Assembly (NCBI GenBank): GCA_020431825.1
Contig: JAGQHN010000001.1
Span: 1 to 64,000 of the forward strand
Source: Trueperaceae bacterium
Lineage (GTDB): Bacteria > Deinococcota > Deinococci > Deinococcales > Trueperaceae
Reading direction: 5' to 3'
DNA length: 64,000 bases
Below are positions 51,053 to 59,308 of this stretch, one piece after another. How positions within the stretch are numbered: position 1 is the first letter of the stretch; every line of letters starts with the position of its first letter. A program made the translations under genes and the position numbers. Under the pieces are notes generated by a model. That model was not told where the DNA came from, ran no database searches, and was given only the letters and a program-made list of their open reading frames with translations.

Positions 51053-52249
51053 TTGGCTATTAATGCGACAAGAGCAAAAGATTTCAACCGCTCGAGGGTG
51101 CTTAATGCAATTCGCCGGGGCAATAACCTGAGTCGTAATGAGATTGCCGAAGAGATTGGCCTGACACCGCCTGCGGTAGGCAATCTGGTTTCCGAGCTTA
51201 TTCGGGATGGGCTGGTACGCGAGCTTGGTAGACGTTCGCCACAAAGAGGCCAGCCGCCCATAGAACTCGAGCTTTGTCCAGAGGGTGCCTATGCCCTGGG
51301 GCTTTTGCTCGAGCGCAGCCTGATTGCCGGAGTTCTGGTTAATCTGGCAGGTGAAGTGATTGCTCAGCGAGAGCTGCAATTAGAAACAACACCGTCACCC
51401 AAAGAGGCACTCCAACACCTGACCGCAATTGTTAAAGAACTAAATCAGCTGCCCTATAGCACAAAGCTTTTAGGGGTAGGTCTGGCAACCTTTGGACCCT
51501 TAGACCTCGAGGCTGGTACCATCAGCACGCCACAATTTTCTGATGAGTGGATTAAGATTCCCCTGCGAGATCAGCTGGCTGAGGCAACTGGCCTTACGGT
51601 TTATCTAGACAATGATGCGACGGCAGCGGCAATTGGCGAGTACTGGTACGGCTTTGGGCGTGATTACCCCAATTATCTATACATCAATTTTTGTGATGGG
51701 CTTGGCGGAGGTCTGTTTATGCATGGTCGTGCCTACCGCGGTGCGAGCCTTAATGCGGCAGAATTGGGCCATTTTCTGGTCACCTATGAAGCTAAAACGA
51801 TTTTTTTAGAAGAGGTTGTGAGTTTGCAGGCGTTTGCGAAACGCCTTGAGTTTGGTGGACACCCTCTCATTGAACTCGAGCAACGCTTTGCCAGACAAGA
51901 TAAAGCGCTGTTTAAACTGCTTGATGAATCTGCTCGGCTACTGGCGCAAGTTGTCAGTTCAATTGATCATTTGCTTGATCTGGACGCCATTATTTTGGGG
52001 GGGCAAGCTTCAAAAGCTCTCTTTCAACATTTGCTTGATCTGATTGTGGCCTACGCTGAACCCTTTCGCATGAAAGGAAAGACGCACCGCTGCCAGTTTG
52101 TTTTGGGTCAGACCGGAGCCCAGGGTGCTGCTCTTGGCGCTGCCAGCTTACCGCTTTATGACACGTTTGTTAGACCTGCCCGCATGACAACCGGTCAGGT
52201 ATTTAGCTCGAGTCAGGAGGAGGTGATGACCGAAGGAGAACGTCGCTAG
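51053..52249 (+). CDS. ROK-family transcriptional repressor
   Basis: 398 aa. N-terminal winged HTH (SRNEIAEEIGLTPPAVGNLVSELIRDG, about 26-52), then a ROK sugar-sensing domain with GVGLATFGPLD, DNDATAAAIGEYWYG and LDAIILGGQAS. It lacks the CxCGxxGC zinc site found in most ROK proteins and in the ROK kinase of the same operon. TTG start with GGGAG 7 nt upstream. Probably represses its own operon and releases DNA on binding a sugar. Confidence 0.9.
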   Translation: MAINATRAKDFNRSRVLNAIRRGNNLSRNEIAEEIGLTPPAVGNLVSELIRDGLVRELGRRSPQRGQPPIELELCPEGAYALGLLLERSLIAGVLVNLAGEVIAQRELQLETTPSPKEALQHLTAIVKELNQLPYSTKLLGVGLATFGPLDLEAGTISTPQFSDEWIKIPLRDQLAEATGLTVYLDNDATAAAIGEYWYGFGRDYPNYLYINFCDGLGGGLFMHGRAYRGASLNAAELGHFLVTYEAKTIFLEEVVSLQAFAKRLEFGGHPLIELEQRFARQDKALFKLLDESARLLAQVVSSIDHLLDLDAIILGGQASKALFQHLLDLIVAYAEPFRMKGKTHRCQFVLGQTGAQGAALGAASLPLYDTFVRPARMTTGQVFSSSQEEVMTEGERR

Positions 52250-52303
52250 AAAACCCTTGGGCCAAAAACATAACGCTAATTCATTCATAAGGAGAAAAAA
52301 GGT

Positions 52304-53254
52304 ATGCGTAAACTCATAGCACTATTGGTACTCGTTCTGGGGCTTGCTTTTGCCCAGAGTGATATTCGTCTGGTACTGGTTCCAGGTTTAACCACGGATG
52401 CGTTTTACATCACCATGAATAAAGGCGCTCAAGCTGCCGCCGAAGCACTTGGCATAACCGTAGATTTTCAAGGTGCCCCAAACTTTAATCCGGTCGAGCA
52501 AATTCCTGTTCTGGACGCTGTCATTGCCAGTAGGCCTGATGGTATTTTGATTGCGCCAACCGATAAAGTGCAACTGGTTGAGCCGCTACGCAAGGCTTTT
52601 GAAGCGGGTATTCCTATTGTTACGGTAGATACCTTTATTGATGATGGAAAGTACCAAGACGGCGCTGGTGATGGTGACTTCCCGGTTTCTTACGTTGCCT
52701 CTGACAACGTTGCGGGTGGCATGATTGCAGCTCGAGCCATGTGTAATGCCATTGGTAGTACCGGCTCAGTTTATGTTTCTAACGTAAACCCTGGTATTTC
52801 TACCACTGATCAGCGCGAAGAAGGCTTTAAAGCTGGTATTGCCGAAATTTGCCCTGACGTTCATGTTTTAGAAACGCAGTTTAACGAAGACGATTCTTCA
52901 ACCGCTGCGGCTCAGTTCCAGGCTGTTCTGGCCTCCAATCCTGATCTTTCAGGTGTCTTTGGTGCTAACCTGTTCTCTGCTTTGGGTGCTGCTAACGGTG
53001 TTGAAGCTGCGGGTGCCGATGTCACAGTTATTGCCTTTGACGCACCTCAGTCCATCGTTGATCAAATTGACTCAGGTCTTGTTGATATGACCATTGCTCA
53101 ACACCCCTTTGAAATTGGCTACTACGGGGTGGTAACTGCTTATGCTCATATCACTGGCAATCCAGTTCCTCCCCATATTGGTACCGGCTATACCCTTATG
53201 ACCAAAGATAATATTGCTGATCCTGAAGTTCAAAAATTCATCTATTCTGAGTAA
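52304..53254 (+). CDS. CUT2-type sugar ABC transporter solute-binding protein
   Basis: 316 aa. Signal peptide MRKLIALLVLVLGLAFAQ, then an RbsB-like type I periplasmic-binding fold: VTVDTFID, YVASDNVAGGMIAARAMCN, GVFGANLFSALGAANGVEAAG and VIAFDAPQSIVDQI. Binds a monosaccharide. AAGGAG 8-9 nt before ATG. A terminator-like hairpin follows, which would give more binding protein than permease. Confidence 0.93.
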   Translation: MRKLIALLVLVLGLAFAQSDIRLVLVPGLTTDAFYITMNKGAQAAAEALGITVDFQGAPNFNPVEQIPVLDAVIASRPDGILIAPTDKVQLVEPLRKAFEAGIPIVTVDTFIDDGKYQDGAGDGDFPVSYVASDNVAGGMIAARAMCNAIGSTGSVYVSNVNPGISTTDQREEGFKAGIAEICPDVHVLETQFNEDDSSTAAAQFQAVLASNPDLSGVFGANLFSALGAANGVEAAGADVTVIAFDAPQSIVDQIDSGLVDMTIAQHPFEIGYYGVVTAYAHITGNPVPPHIGTGYTLMTKDNIADPEVQKFIYSE

Positions 53255-53261
53255 AGTGTTG

Positions 53262-53292
53262 GCCTGGGGCGGCGTGTCCGCCCCGGCTTTTT
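53262..53292 (+). terminator. Attenuating hairpin between binding-protein and permease genes
   Basis: GCC-T-GGGGCGG, loop CGTGT, CCGCCCC-GGC, TTTTT: a GC-rich stem of ten pairs with one bulge and a T run, inside an operon. It should stop part of the transcripts after the binding-protein gene. Confidence 0.8.
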
Positions 53293-53404
53293 ATTTGAAG
53301 CTGTCTAATTTTGTGTCCGGGGTGAAAGCTAAACGCATCAGCACAGGTATTCATCTTGGTAACTACACAGAATCCGGGACACCGTTTATTTTTATGGGAG
53401 ACAA

Positions 53405-54445
53405 ATGGCAGTGAATGCGCCGCAAGCGACCCGGTCCAATGAGATCTTAAAGTTTTTAACCAAGGCCTGGTCGTGGCTTTTTCTTATTTTGGTTTTGCTC
53501 TTTTTTGAACTCTGGTCGCGTTTTGATGGCAATACCAGAGTGAATACCTTTATTTTCAATATTGCCAGTGTCCAGAGTGTTTTGCTTTATGCCACTCAGT
53601 ATCTGATGATGGCACTTGGACTCACTATCGTTATTATTTCAGCCGGGATTGACCTATCGGTAGGCTTTACTTCAGGCCTTGCTTCAGTAACAGCTGCCGT
53701 TATCATTAAAAATTTAACCGGCACCTTGCCTGATTATCTGTCTTTTGGGCTTGCTGTTATAGGTGGCATTTTGATGGCGATGCTCTTTGGTTATTTTAAT
53801 GGGCTTATGGTTGCCAAGCTTAAAGTACCTTCTTTTATAGGTACATTGGGCACTTCGGGCGTGGCAAGGGGGGTGGCGTTTCTGATTGCTGGTGGTTCAA
53901 CTGTGGCAATTAAAAATACGGTGGCAAGAGAATTTGGCAACGGCGATTTACTGGGTTTGCCTATACCGGTAGTGATTGCAGCCATGCTCACGCTGGTGTT
54001 TCACTATCTGCTCTCGAGTACCAAATTTGGCCTCTATGTTTACGCGATGGGGGGTAACTTTAATTCAGCAGTGCGAGCTGGCGTAAATACTACTCGCCTG
54101 ACCATTAGTCTTTACGTACTGAGCGCTTTTACCGCTGCTATCTTTGGGCTTTTCTATATGGGACGTTTTTCAGGTGGTAAGCCTGACGCTGGTGACCCGG
54201 TACTACTCAATGCTGTGGCCGCGGTATTTATTGGCGGTGCCAGCCTGACTGGCGGGAGCGGCACGGTTATGGGTACGGTGATTGGGGCACTGATTCTGGC
54301 CATTATTCAGTTTGGACTGGTTTTTATTCAATTGCCCCCTTTCTGGCAGTTTATTGCGGTGGGGCTGGTGATTATCTTAGCGGTCCTGATAGATCAATTT
54401 CGTGATCGCCTTATTCGTGGAGGCGGTTCGGGAGAAGGTCGATGA
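53405..54445 (+). CDS. CUT2-type sugar ABC permease (RbsC-like)
   Basis: 346 aa, about ten helices. MMALGLTIVIISAGIDLSVG is the RbsC N-terminal signature, with PSFIGTLGTSGVARGVAFLIAGGS, YAMGGNFNSAVRAGVNTTR and AAVFIGGASLTGGSGTVMGTVIGA further on. GGGAG precedes the start. Four-nt overlap with the ATPase gene. Confidence 0.94.
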   Translation: MAVNAPQATRSNEILKFLTKAWSWLFLILVLLFFELWSRFDGNTRVNTFIFNIASVQSVLLYATQYLMMALGLTIVIISAGIDLSVGFTSGLASVTAAVIIKNLTGTLPDYLSFGLAVIGGILMAMLFGYFNGLMVAKLKVPSFIGTLGTSGVARGVAFLIAGGSTVAIKNTVAREFGNGDLLGLPIPVVIAAMLTLVFHYLLSSTKFGLYVYAMGGNFNSAVRAGVNTTRLTISLYVLSAFTAAIFGLFYMGRFSGGKPDAGDPVLLNAVAAVFIGGASLTGGSGTVMGTVIGALILAIIQFGLVFIQLPPFWQFIAVGLVIILAVLIDQFRDRLIRGGGSGEGR

Positions 54446-55185
54446 GCGAGCCGCTTTTAGCTGTTCGCCAGGTTGACAAGCGCTTTGGTGGTACCCATGC
54501 CTCGAGAACAGTTTCGTTTGACCTTTACCCAGGGGAAGTTTTAGCACTTGCCGGCGATAACGGTGCTGGTAAATCGACCCTGATAAAGATGATTTCAGGT
54601 GTTTACACACCGGACAGCGGTGACGTTTTTTATCAGGGGAAAAATATTACTGGTAGAAACCCCCAGGATGTTCGTGATTTGGGTATTGAAACCATCTATC
54701 AAGACCTGGCGCTGGCCGATAACCTTGATGTAGGAGTTAACCTCTTTTTGGGCCGGGAAAAAATGAAAAAAGTCCTGGGATTCCTGCCCGTTTTAGACCG
54801 CAAACTGATGCGTGAAGAGGCAAAAAAAGCCCTGAAGAATCTCGGTATCATTGTGAATGATCTGGACATTCCGGTGCGTTACCTCTCGGGTGGACAGCGT
54901 CAGGCCATCGCCATTAGTCGGGCGGTTTACTGGAATGCTAAAGTCTTGATTATGGATGAGCCTACCGCAGCGCTTGGCGTGCCTGAGCAGCGGGAAGTCA
55001 AAGAGCTTATTCATAGGCTTAAGGCACAAGGGGTCGGTATTATTTTTATTTCTCATAATCTGGTAGATATTTTTGACGTGAGTGACCGCATATTGGTGTT
55101 AGAGCGTGGTCGGGTTGCAGGGGAGCGCTTAATTAGCGAAACCAATGATGATGAAGTAGTTAAACTGATGATGGGGGCAGCGTGA
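54442..55185 (+). CDS. Sugar ABC ATPase, single-domain (FrcA-type)
   Basis: 247 aa, one nucleotide-binding domain, unlike the double RbsA. Walker A GDNGAGKSTLIKMISG, signature LSGGQRQAIAISRAV, Walker B VLIMDEPTAALGVPE, switch His in FISHN. Such single-domain CUT2 ATPases occur in fructose-type (Frc) transporters, in keeping with a ketose substrate. ATGA-type overlap on both sides. Confidence 0.93.
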   Translation: MSEPLLAVRQVDKRFGGTHASRTVSFDLYPGEVLALAGDNGAGKSTLIKMISGVYTPDSGDVFYQGKNITGRNPQDVRDLGIETIYQDLALADNLDVGVNLFLGREKMKKVLGFLPVLDRKLMREEAKKALKNLGIIVNDLDIPVRYLSGGQRQAIAISRAVYWNAKVLIMDEPTAALGVPEQREVKELIHRLKAQGVGIIFISHNLVDIFDVSDRILVLERGRVAGERLISETNDDEVVKLMMGAA

Positions 55186-56093
55186 AGCTAGCCATGCTTA
55201 CCTCAGGAGGAGACGCGCCAGGCATGAATATGGCGCTCTGGGCACTTTGTCATGAGGCAGAAAAACGAGGCTGGCAGCCAGTGGGTATCGAAGAGGGCTT
55301 ACAGGGCTTAATTGACGGGCGATTTCGTGCCCTGGATTCTCGAGAAGTGTTGCGTTGGTCACGCCGCGGTGGGACAGAACTGGGAAGCTCGAGGGTTGCT
55401 GATTTCCCCCAATACCTTGAAACGGTAAAGCAAAAGCTGGAAAAAGAAGATATTGACGCCTTAGTGATTTTAGGTGGTAACGGCTCAGCCAGGGCTGCGG
55501 CTGCTTTAAGTGGCAAAGTGCGTACAGCTTTCTTACCAGCCACTATTGACAATGATGTTATTGATTCAGACAGTAGCATTGGTTTTGATACAGCGCTAAA
55601 TAGTGCCATTCGCTTAGCAGATGGCATAAGAGATAGCGCCGATTCTATTCCGAGACTCTTTGCTCTGGAAACTCTAGGGGGGGACACCGGTTTCCTGGCA
55701 CAGGCAGTAGCACAGGCGGTGGGGGCAGATGTGCTGCTGGTTCCTGAGCATCCGCTTGAAGTGTCCGAAATTATTGCCCAAACCAGAAAGGCGACCGATA
55801 AAAATCGCTATGCCCTTATCGTCGCTTCTGAGGGCTATCCCAGGTTGACTGAAACGATAGATGAACTGGCAAAAGCTATGGAGACCCGTAGCCGTATGAG
55901 CCGTATAGGACATGCCCAAAGAGGAGGGGTGCCCAGTGGTTTTGATCGGCTCTTGGCAAGAGCTCTAGCAACCGGGGCCGTAGCAGGGTTAGCCCAGGGA
56001 GAGTCGGGGCGTTCGCTCTGGCAGGGAGGCAAAGCTGTCTGGTTGTCCTTTGATAGTAATGACCCTAAGGAGTTTAAGCTCGAGCTCTTATGA
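55182..56093 (+). CDS. Atypical PfkA-family sugar-phosphate kinase
   Basis: 303 aa, slightly shorter than PfkA (about 320). SGGDAPGMN and catalytic base loop PATIDNDVIDSD are kept. The Mg-ATP loop GGDGS is GGNGS, and the phosphate-contact stretch MGR of PfkA (Arg162 in Escherichia coli) is LGG in ETLGGDTGFLAQ. ETRSRMSRIGHAQRGG keeps the Arg243/His249 region. It should phosphorylate C1 of a ketohexose-6-phosphate, perhaps not fructose-6-phosphate, giving the 1,6-bisphosphate for the LacD aldolase. GTG start with a 4-nt overlap. Confidence 0.85.
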   Translation: MKLAMLTSGGDAPGMNMALWALCHEAEKRGWQPVGIEEGLQGLIDGRFRALDSREVLRWSRRGGTELGSSRVADFPQYLETVKQKLEKEDIDALVILGGNGSARAAAALSGKVRTAFLPATIDNDVIDSDSSIGFDTALNSAIRLADGIRDSADSIPRLFALETLGGDTGFLAQAVAQAVGADVLLVPEHPLEVSEIIAQTRKATDKNRYALIVASEGYPRLTETIDELAKAMETRSRMSRIGHAQRGGVPSGFDRLLARALATGAVAGLAQGESGRSLWQGGKAVWLSFDSNDPKEFKLELL

Positions 56094-56977
56094 AAGCGGC
56101 TGTGGTTATAGACATGGGGGGCACGAGCCTCAAATTTGGACATTTGCTTAACGAAAAACCCGCAGGCATGTTTCAAAGTCTGGCGACCGAAGCCTTAAGG
56201 AGAGCGAGGGACCCTATCGTATTTCTGGCCGAGGCAGTAAAGACCTATACTGAGCAGCAGCGTTTGGAGCCAGATACCCTAATTATTGGTGTGCCCTTTA
56301 CACCTGATCGGGAAATGACCACGGCCCTCTCGAGCCCAAACATTCGCAACCTGGAGGCTGCTCCGATTAAGCAAGGGCTCGAGGCTAAACTTGGCTTAAG
56401 GGTAGTGCTCGAGCGCGATATCAATCTGCTTCTCTTGGGAGAGTGGTATGCCGGAGCGGCTCGAGGTGCCGGAGATGTTTTAGGCATGTTTGTGGGTACA
56501 GGGGTGGGCGGCTGTTTCTTGCAGCAAGGGGTACCCTTTCGCGGCGCTTCAGGGGGCGCCATAGAGCTTGGTCACATTCCTATACGCGCTGAAGGAAGGG
56601 TTTGTGTCTGTGGCAATGTTGATTGCCTCGAGGCTTATGCCTGTGGGCACACGCTGGTAGCTCTGGCAGAGCGTTATGATACCGAAGTGGCGCAGATTTT
56701 TGAAGCTGATCATCCGCTGCTCAAGCAAGAATCTGAGGCCTTTGTACGTGACCTAGCTTATGCCATGGCGACTGCTATTAATTTGTTTCAGCCCGACCTG
56801 GCGCTGGTTGGTGGGGGCATTCCAGCGATGCGAAGTTTCCCTAAAGCGCTATTTAAAAATATTTTTTATGATCACTTACGCAAACCCGTTCCCGAAACTA
56901 CCGTGGCTTTTAGCTGGGCCGAGCTTGGCTCAGAGGCTGCGCTATGGGGAGCGGTTGCCTTGCAAAAGAAAGGATAG
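56090..56977 (+). CDS. ROK-family sugar kinase
   Basis: 295 aa. ATP phosphate motif VIDMGGTSLKFG, catalytic Asp in VVLERDINLLLLGE, GMFVGTGVGGCFLQQG, and the zinc site GHIPIRAEGRVCVCGNVDCLEAYACG. No HTH, so this is a kinase, expected to phosphorylate the imported sugar at C6. Resembles allokinase/fructokinase ROK enzymes. ATGA overlap with the PfkA-like gene. Confidence 0.9.
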   Translation: MKAAVVIDMGGTSLKFGHLLNEKPAGMFQSLATEALRRARDPIVFLAEAVKTYTEQQRLEPDTLIIGVPFTPDREMTTALSSPNIRNLEAAPIKQGLEAKLGLRVVLERDINLLLLGEWYAGAARGAGDVLGMFVGTGVGGCFLQQGVPFRGASGGAIELGHIPIRAEGRVCVCGNVDCLEAYACGHTLVALAERYDTEVAQIFEADHPLLKQESEAFVRDLAYAMATAINLFQPDLALVGGGIPAMRSFPKALFKNIFYDHLRKPVPETTVAFSWAELGSEAALWGAVALQKKG

Positions 56978-56979
56978 GT

Positions 56980-57948
56980 ATGAATCAGGATAAGCAGCAA
57001 AGACTTAAGATCTGCGCAACCGATAAAGGCATTATTACGGCGGCGGCAATGGACCAGCGGGGCTCACTGAGAAAAGCGCTAAAAGAAGCTGGTTATGATG
57101 CCAGCGATCAGGATTTATCTGATTTTAAAGTTCAGGTATCTCAGGTTTTGACCCAGCACGCCAGTGCCATTTTGCTTGACCCTGCTTACGGCATGGCGGC
57201 CGCCAAAGCCAGACGCAGTGGCTCAGGTCTACTTATGTCTTATGAAGAAAGTGGTTACGATCAAACGCAGCCCGGACGTTTGCCCGACCTGATACCCGGT
57301 ATGAGTGTGAGGCGGTTACGTGATAGCGGTACCGATGCGATTAAAGTGCTGGTTTACTATGACCCCTTTGAAGACGCTGCCATTTTAGAGAAGAAACACG
57401 CCTTTGTGGAGCGTGTAGGGGCTGAATGCGAAGCGGAGGGCATGCCTTTTTTCTTAGAGCCTGTTTCTTACAATGATAAGGTGAGCGATAAGCTCGAGCT
57501 TGCCAAACTCAAACCTGAAGTCCTGAAACTCACCGTGCGTGAATTTACCAAACCCCAGTACCGCGTTGATGTTTTGAAGCTCGAGTTCCCTGTCAATGTT
57601 AAACACGTAGAGGGGTTGGAAGCCGCCAAAGGTAATCCTGCCGTTTACTCAAAAGCCGAGGCCGCTGATCTGGTTTTGGCAGCAACGGCGGAAGCAACTA
57701 TTCCTTATATCTACCTCTCTGCTGGCGTAGATATGACGCAGTTCGCTGAGACTTTGCAGTTTGCGGGTGAAGCGGGAGACCCTTACAATGGTGTCCTTTG
57801 CGGTCGTGCGACCTGGAAAGGCGGCATTGCGGTATTTGCCAAGAGTGGCGCTGCGGCGCTGAAAGACTGGCTCGAGGGTGAAGGTGTTGCCAACATCAAG
57901 ATGATGAATGAGGTACTGGCAAGTTACGCAAAACCCTTATCGCTCTAA
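56980..57948 (+). CDS. Tagatose-1,6-bisphosphate aldolase, LacD-type class I
   Basis: 322 aa, LacD length. AAAMDQRGSLRKALKEAG is the N-terminal signature; the Schiff-base Lys is in VDVLKLEFPVNVKHVEG; YIYLSAGVDMTQFAETLQ and CGRATWKGG complete the phosphate site. Class I LacD enzymes cleave tagatose-, fructose-, sorbose- and psicose-1,6-bisphosphate to two triose phosphates. ATG 56980 chosen by AAAGGA upstream. Last gene of the operon; a terminator follows. Confidence 0.9.
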   Translation: MNQDKQQRLKICATDKGIITAAAMDQRGSLRKALKEAGYDASDQDLSDFKVQVSQVLTQHASAILLDPAYGMAAAKARRSGSGLLMSYEESGYDQTQPGRLPDLIPGMSVRRLRDSGTDAIKVLVYYDPFEDAAILEKKHAFVERVGAECEAEGMPFFLEPVSYNDKVSDKLELAKLKPEVLKLTVREFTKPQYRVDVLKLEFPVNVKHVEGLEAAKGNPAVYSKAEAADLVLAATAEATIPYIYLSAGVDMTQFAETLQFAGEAGDPYNGVLCGRATWKGGIAVFAKSGAAALKDWLEGEGVANIKMMNEVLASYAKPLSL

Positions 57949-57971
57949 ATCGTTCTAAAATATAGCTCTAT

Positions 57972-58002
57972 CCTCGGTCTTTTGTGAGACTGAGGTTTTT
58001 TA
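57972..58002 (+). terminator. Rho-independent terminator of the ketohexose operon
   Basis: CCTCGGTCT pairs with AGACTGAGG (57987-57995, one G-U) and is followed by T7. Confidence 0.9.
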
Positions 58003-58079
58003 TAAAGGGGTTCCTGAGTTAAGGTATTTGCTTGGAAAAGATTGCCGGATGTTTTTTCATACCGTTACACTAACTCGAG

Positions 58080-58601
58080 TTAGGGCTGAGTAGGGCCAAA
58101 GCTTTCATTGATTTCGGGCGGACTTAAGGTATAGATAGCCCCTGTGGCAGTGTCAATACCTACGAGGATTCCAGAAACTCCAGCCGAAGGCAAAAAAAGG
58201 TAAGCTCCTCCCAATACTAATCCTGCACCACAATATCCTTCTTGACAGACTGTCAGCTCAAGAACAAGCGTAAGGATTGCACCTAGCACGGCAGGGACAG
58301 CATCTGCCGCAATAGTTGAGTAATCTATTTCTGTTTCGAGCATGATTAATTTCTCCTGCTCTCCGTACCTAAGTAGCAGCTCATGACTCTGACCCCTTGA
58401 AATTTCAAGCTCAAGAGGAGTAATACCTTTAAATTCACCGTCAAGATAGACTTCTACGCCTACAGGGGATGACGTAACAGGAACCATTTGCCCTGTTCCG
58501 TTTATTAGAAGGGCGCAGCTTGTTAAATTTAGTAGAAGAGGTATGAGAAGCAAACTAAGGAAACGGTGAGCCTGTTTAACCAAAGCATTCAAATGTGTCA
58601 T
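58080..58601 (-). CDS. PEGA-domain lipoprotein
   Basis: 173 aa. Lipobox LTSC gives a lipid-modified Cys near residue 29. A PEGA-type segment PVGVEVYLDGEFKGITPLELEI follows, then a hydrophobic Gly-rich region with CQEGYCGAG. PEGA domains occur in surface lipoproteins. The ATG at 58601 has GGAGGT 7 nt upstream. No CTCGAG inside. Function unknown. Confidence 0.75.
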   Translation of the reverse strand: MTHLNALVKQAHRFLSLLLIPLLLNLTSCALLINGTGQMVPVTSSPVGVEVYLDGEFKGITPLELEISRGQSHELLLRYGEQEKLIMLETEIDYSTIAADAVPAVLGAILTLVLELTVCQEGYCGAGLVLGGAYLFLPSAGVSGILVGIDTATGAIYTLSPPEINESFGPTQP

Positions 58602-58839
58602 CCCTGACACCTCCAGTTCCAACGATTGTTCACAAAACTGCTACTTACCTAGATTGAACTATGCACAGATTTTTGAGTGAATACAATAGGAATAACTGAC
58701 CTTTGCTGTCAGAAAAGGACGCTAGACAGCAAGGTTGTCCTTTCCCTTTATCTTGATAAGTGTTGTTCTTGAGCCAGATAAGCCCCTTTTTAACTGCCGT
58801 TTAACAGACATCGGGCAAGCTAGGGTCAGGAGGCAATCC

Positions 58840-59088
58840 ATGAAGACTAAAAAAGTCATGATTTTAAGTGGTGCAATTTTTGTTTCGATCCTTTTAGGTT
58901 ATGCCCTTATGGGCTTAAGCTCACCTGCTACCCCAGCTACACCCCAAACGATTTCATCCATTGCCCAACTGCCTAATCAAGCACCCTCGGCTCAAGGAAG
59001 TTTTGGTCAGTACCGTGATCATGATGACGACAGAGCACCGGGCCATTTTTCTGAACATGAAAGGTACGAACATGACTGGGACGACTAA
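58840..59088 (+). CDS. Small membrane-anchored His/Asp-rich protein (82 aa)
   Basis: 82 aa. One N-terminal hydrophobic segment (VMILSGAIFVSILLGYALMGL) acts as anchor or uncleaved signal. The tail is rich in His, Asp, Glu and Arg (YRDHDDDRAPGHFSEHERYE), suggesting metal binding outside the cytoplasm. AGGAGG 7 nt before ATG. First gene of the ApbE operon; it overlaps the next gene by 17 nt. No family recognised. Confidence 0.65.
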   Translation: MKTKKVMILSGAIFVSILLGYALMGLSSPATPATPQTISSIAQLPNQAPSAQGSFGQYRDHDDDRAPGHFSEHERYEHDWDD

Positions 59089-59308
59089 AAAATTTAATAA
59101 AGCCGAGGCCACACTGGTCTTACTGAGTGCCTGTATGGGCATTGGTCTAGGAGTTGGCATGCGCTATGTGAAGATAAATGCCGATACTATTAGTGCCAGT
59201 ACGACGGTTCAACCAGCAAGTCTTAGTCAAACAAGTAGCTTTTCGCCTCAGGTTAATGTTTATCGGCAAAGCGTTTACAGGCCAGTTGCAAGAACGAGAG
59301 GTAGCTAA
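59072..59308 (+). CDS. Small single-span protein with an FMN-attachment-like motif (78 aa)
   Basis: 78 aa. One membrane helix (ATLVLLSACMGIGLGVGM), then an extracytoplasmic tail with INADTISASTTVQP. DTISAST resembles the D-x-x-S-G-A-T site at which ApbE links FMN to Thr in FMN_bind/NqrC proteins: Asp, Ser and Thr are kept while Gly-Ala is Ala-Ser. The rest of an FMN_bind domain is missing. ATG 59072 has AAAGGT 6 nt upstream. Its stop overlaps the apbE start (TAATG). Confidence 0.6.
   Translation: MTGTTKKFNKAEATLVLLSACMGIGLGVGMRYVKINADTISASTTVQPASLSQTSSFSPQVNVYRQSVYRPVARTRGS

Noticed and set aside
53214-53414. 66-codon plus-strand frame across the attenuator hairpin
   Set aside because: Starts inside the binding-protein gene, reads through the hairpin and has no SD.
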